Shown: positions 5,814-6,084 of the stretch, piece after piece
Position numbering within the stretch: the first letter of the stretch is position 1
Layout: the number at the start of each line of letters is the position of its first letter
NCBI GenBank assembly: GCA_020430005.1
Contig: JAGQKQ010000111.1
Span: 1 to 6,084, forward strand
Direction: 5' to 3'
DNA: 6,084 nucleotides
Origin: Candidatus Omnitrophota bacterium
GTDB taxonomy: Bacteria > Omnitrophota > Gorgyraeia > Zapsychrales > Zapsychraceae
Made by a program: the position numbers and the translations under genes
Notes under the pieces: generated by a model
What the model was told of the DNA's origin: nothing
The model's input: only the letters and a program-made list of their open reading frames with translations
The model's database searches: none

Positions 5814-5842
5814 TTTACATCAATAAATAAATCTGGTATATT
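5814..5842 (+). promoter_or_regulatory. Promoter of the tRNA-Thr transcript
   Basis: TTTACA (5814-5819), a 17-nt spacer and TATATT (5837-5842), with TGG just before the -10 as an extended element, make the best sigma70-type promoter in the window. It begins 3 nt after the icd T-tract. Transcription from about 5849 would give a leader of roughly 170 nt before the tRNA. Confidence 0.6.
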
Positions 5843-5876
5843 CATTCCCTCTGGAAAGAGTTTTTCCAAAAATATT

Positions 5877-5962
5877 GATCCGCCTTTGCAAAAAGTGGAT
5901 CAGCCCGGCGAAGTCAAACATGCTAAGTATTTGACAAAGACGGGTGTTAGCTTCGGCGGATT
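5877..5962 (+). ncRNA. Candidate structured RNA element in the tRNA-Thr leader
   Basis: An outer stem ATCCGCC (5878-5884) with GGCGGAT (5955-5961) is fully complementary over 7 bp. Inside it, CCCG (5904-5907) pairs with CGGG (5941-5944) and GTCAAA (5913-5918) with TTTGAC (5930-5935), separated by a symmetric 5x5 purine-rich internal loop. A competing hairpin GATCC/GGATC (5877-5881 with 5897-5901) would exclude the outer stem. There is no open reading frame of note. I do not recognise it as tmRNA, SRP RNA, RNase P RNA or a known riboswitch. It may simply be leader sequence removed by RNase P. Confidence 0.35.
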
Positions 5963-6017
5963 CCACAAGAGAATTATAAAGAATCTGTAAAGGTAAGTTC
6001 AGAGCGTTTTATATTGT

Positions 6018-6084
6018 GCTGGCGTAGCTCAGTTGGTAGAGCAGCTGACTTGTAATCAGCAGGTCGGGGGTTCGAGGCCTCTCG
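6018..6084 (+). tRNA. tRNA-Thr (anticodon UGU), 3' end cut by window
   Basis: The cloverleaf is clear: acceptor GCTGGCG (6018-6024), D-stem GCTC/GAGC (6027-6030, 6039-6042), and anticodon stem GCTGA/TCAGC around loop CTTGTAA with anticodon TGT at 6051-6053. The variable loop AGGTC is followed by a T-arm with TTCGAGG at 6071-6077. The sequence stops after CG of the 3' acceptor strand, so the last five pairing bases, the discriminator and any CCA lie outside. UGU reads threonine ACN codons. Confidence 0.95.

Noticed and set aside
5931..5936. Perfect TTGACA as a -35 element for the tRNA
   Set aside because: At 16-18 nt downstream the sequence is GC-rich with no -10. The bases are better explained as one arm of the GTCAAA/TTTGAC hairpin.
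6010..6015. TATATT just upstream of the tRNA as a -10
   Set aside because: Transcription would start inside or at the very edge of the tRNA, and no -35 is present 16-18 nt upstream.

Overview
The window is an ordinary chromosomal stretch, not an obvious mobile or defence island, from a bacterium of moderate GC content. The RecN protein carries motif variants (HGPHDHQ, SSGE, DEIDAQIGG) that I associate from memory with the PVC/Omnitrophota side of the tree. Together with tandem NNNACTA heptamers in the intergenic spaces, this makes a candidate-phylum bacterium such as Omnitrophota my best guess. That placement is inference and was not tested by a search.

Layout: (1) 1-1266, minus strand: the N-terminal 422 residues of a GT39/ArnT-like membrane glycosyltransferase, cut by the window edge. 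(2) 1349-2557, minus: a 6-phosphofructokinase whose specificity residues are of the PPi-dependent type. (3) 2558-2900: a 343-bp gap with heptamer arrays in opposite orientations and a pair of inverted REP-like palindromes. (4) 2901-4568, minus: full-length recN. (5) 4569-4734: a divergent promoter region with an octamer repeat in the recN leader. (6) 4735-5742, plus: an NAD-type isocitrate dehydrogenase. (7) 5743-6017: a terminator built from the heptamer repeat, a strong-looking promoter and a foldable leader. (8) 6018-6084: tRNA-Thr(UGU), missing its last few bases.

Functionally, phosphofructokinase (glycolysis) and isocitrate dehydrogenase (TCA cycle or glutamate supply) are central carbon enzymes, RecN is a double-strand-break repair ATPase, and GT39 probably decorates an envelope lipid or polymer. 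They do not form one pathway. recN and icd diverge from interleaved promoters. pfkA may read through into the glycosyltransferase gene, because the hairpin between them has no T-tract.

The most unusual signal lies in the non-coding DNA. Four of the five intergenic gaps hold degenerate heptamer arrays, often as inverted halves. In one place an array supplies the last codons and stop of recN, in another it abuts the glycosyltransferase start, and in a third it forms the icd terminator hairpin. The tRNA leader also contains a nested stem structure that could be a small RNA element.
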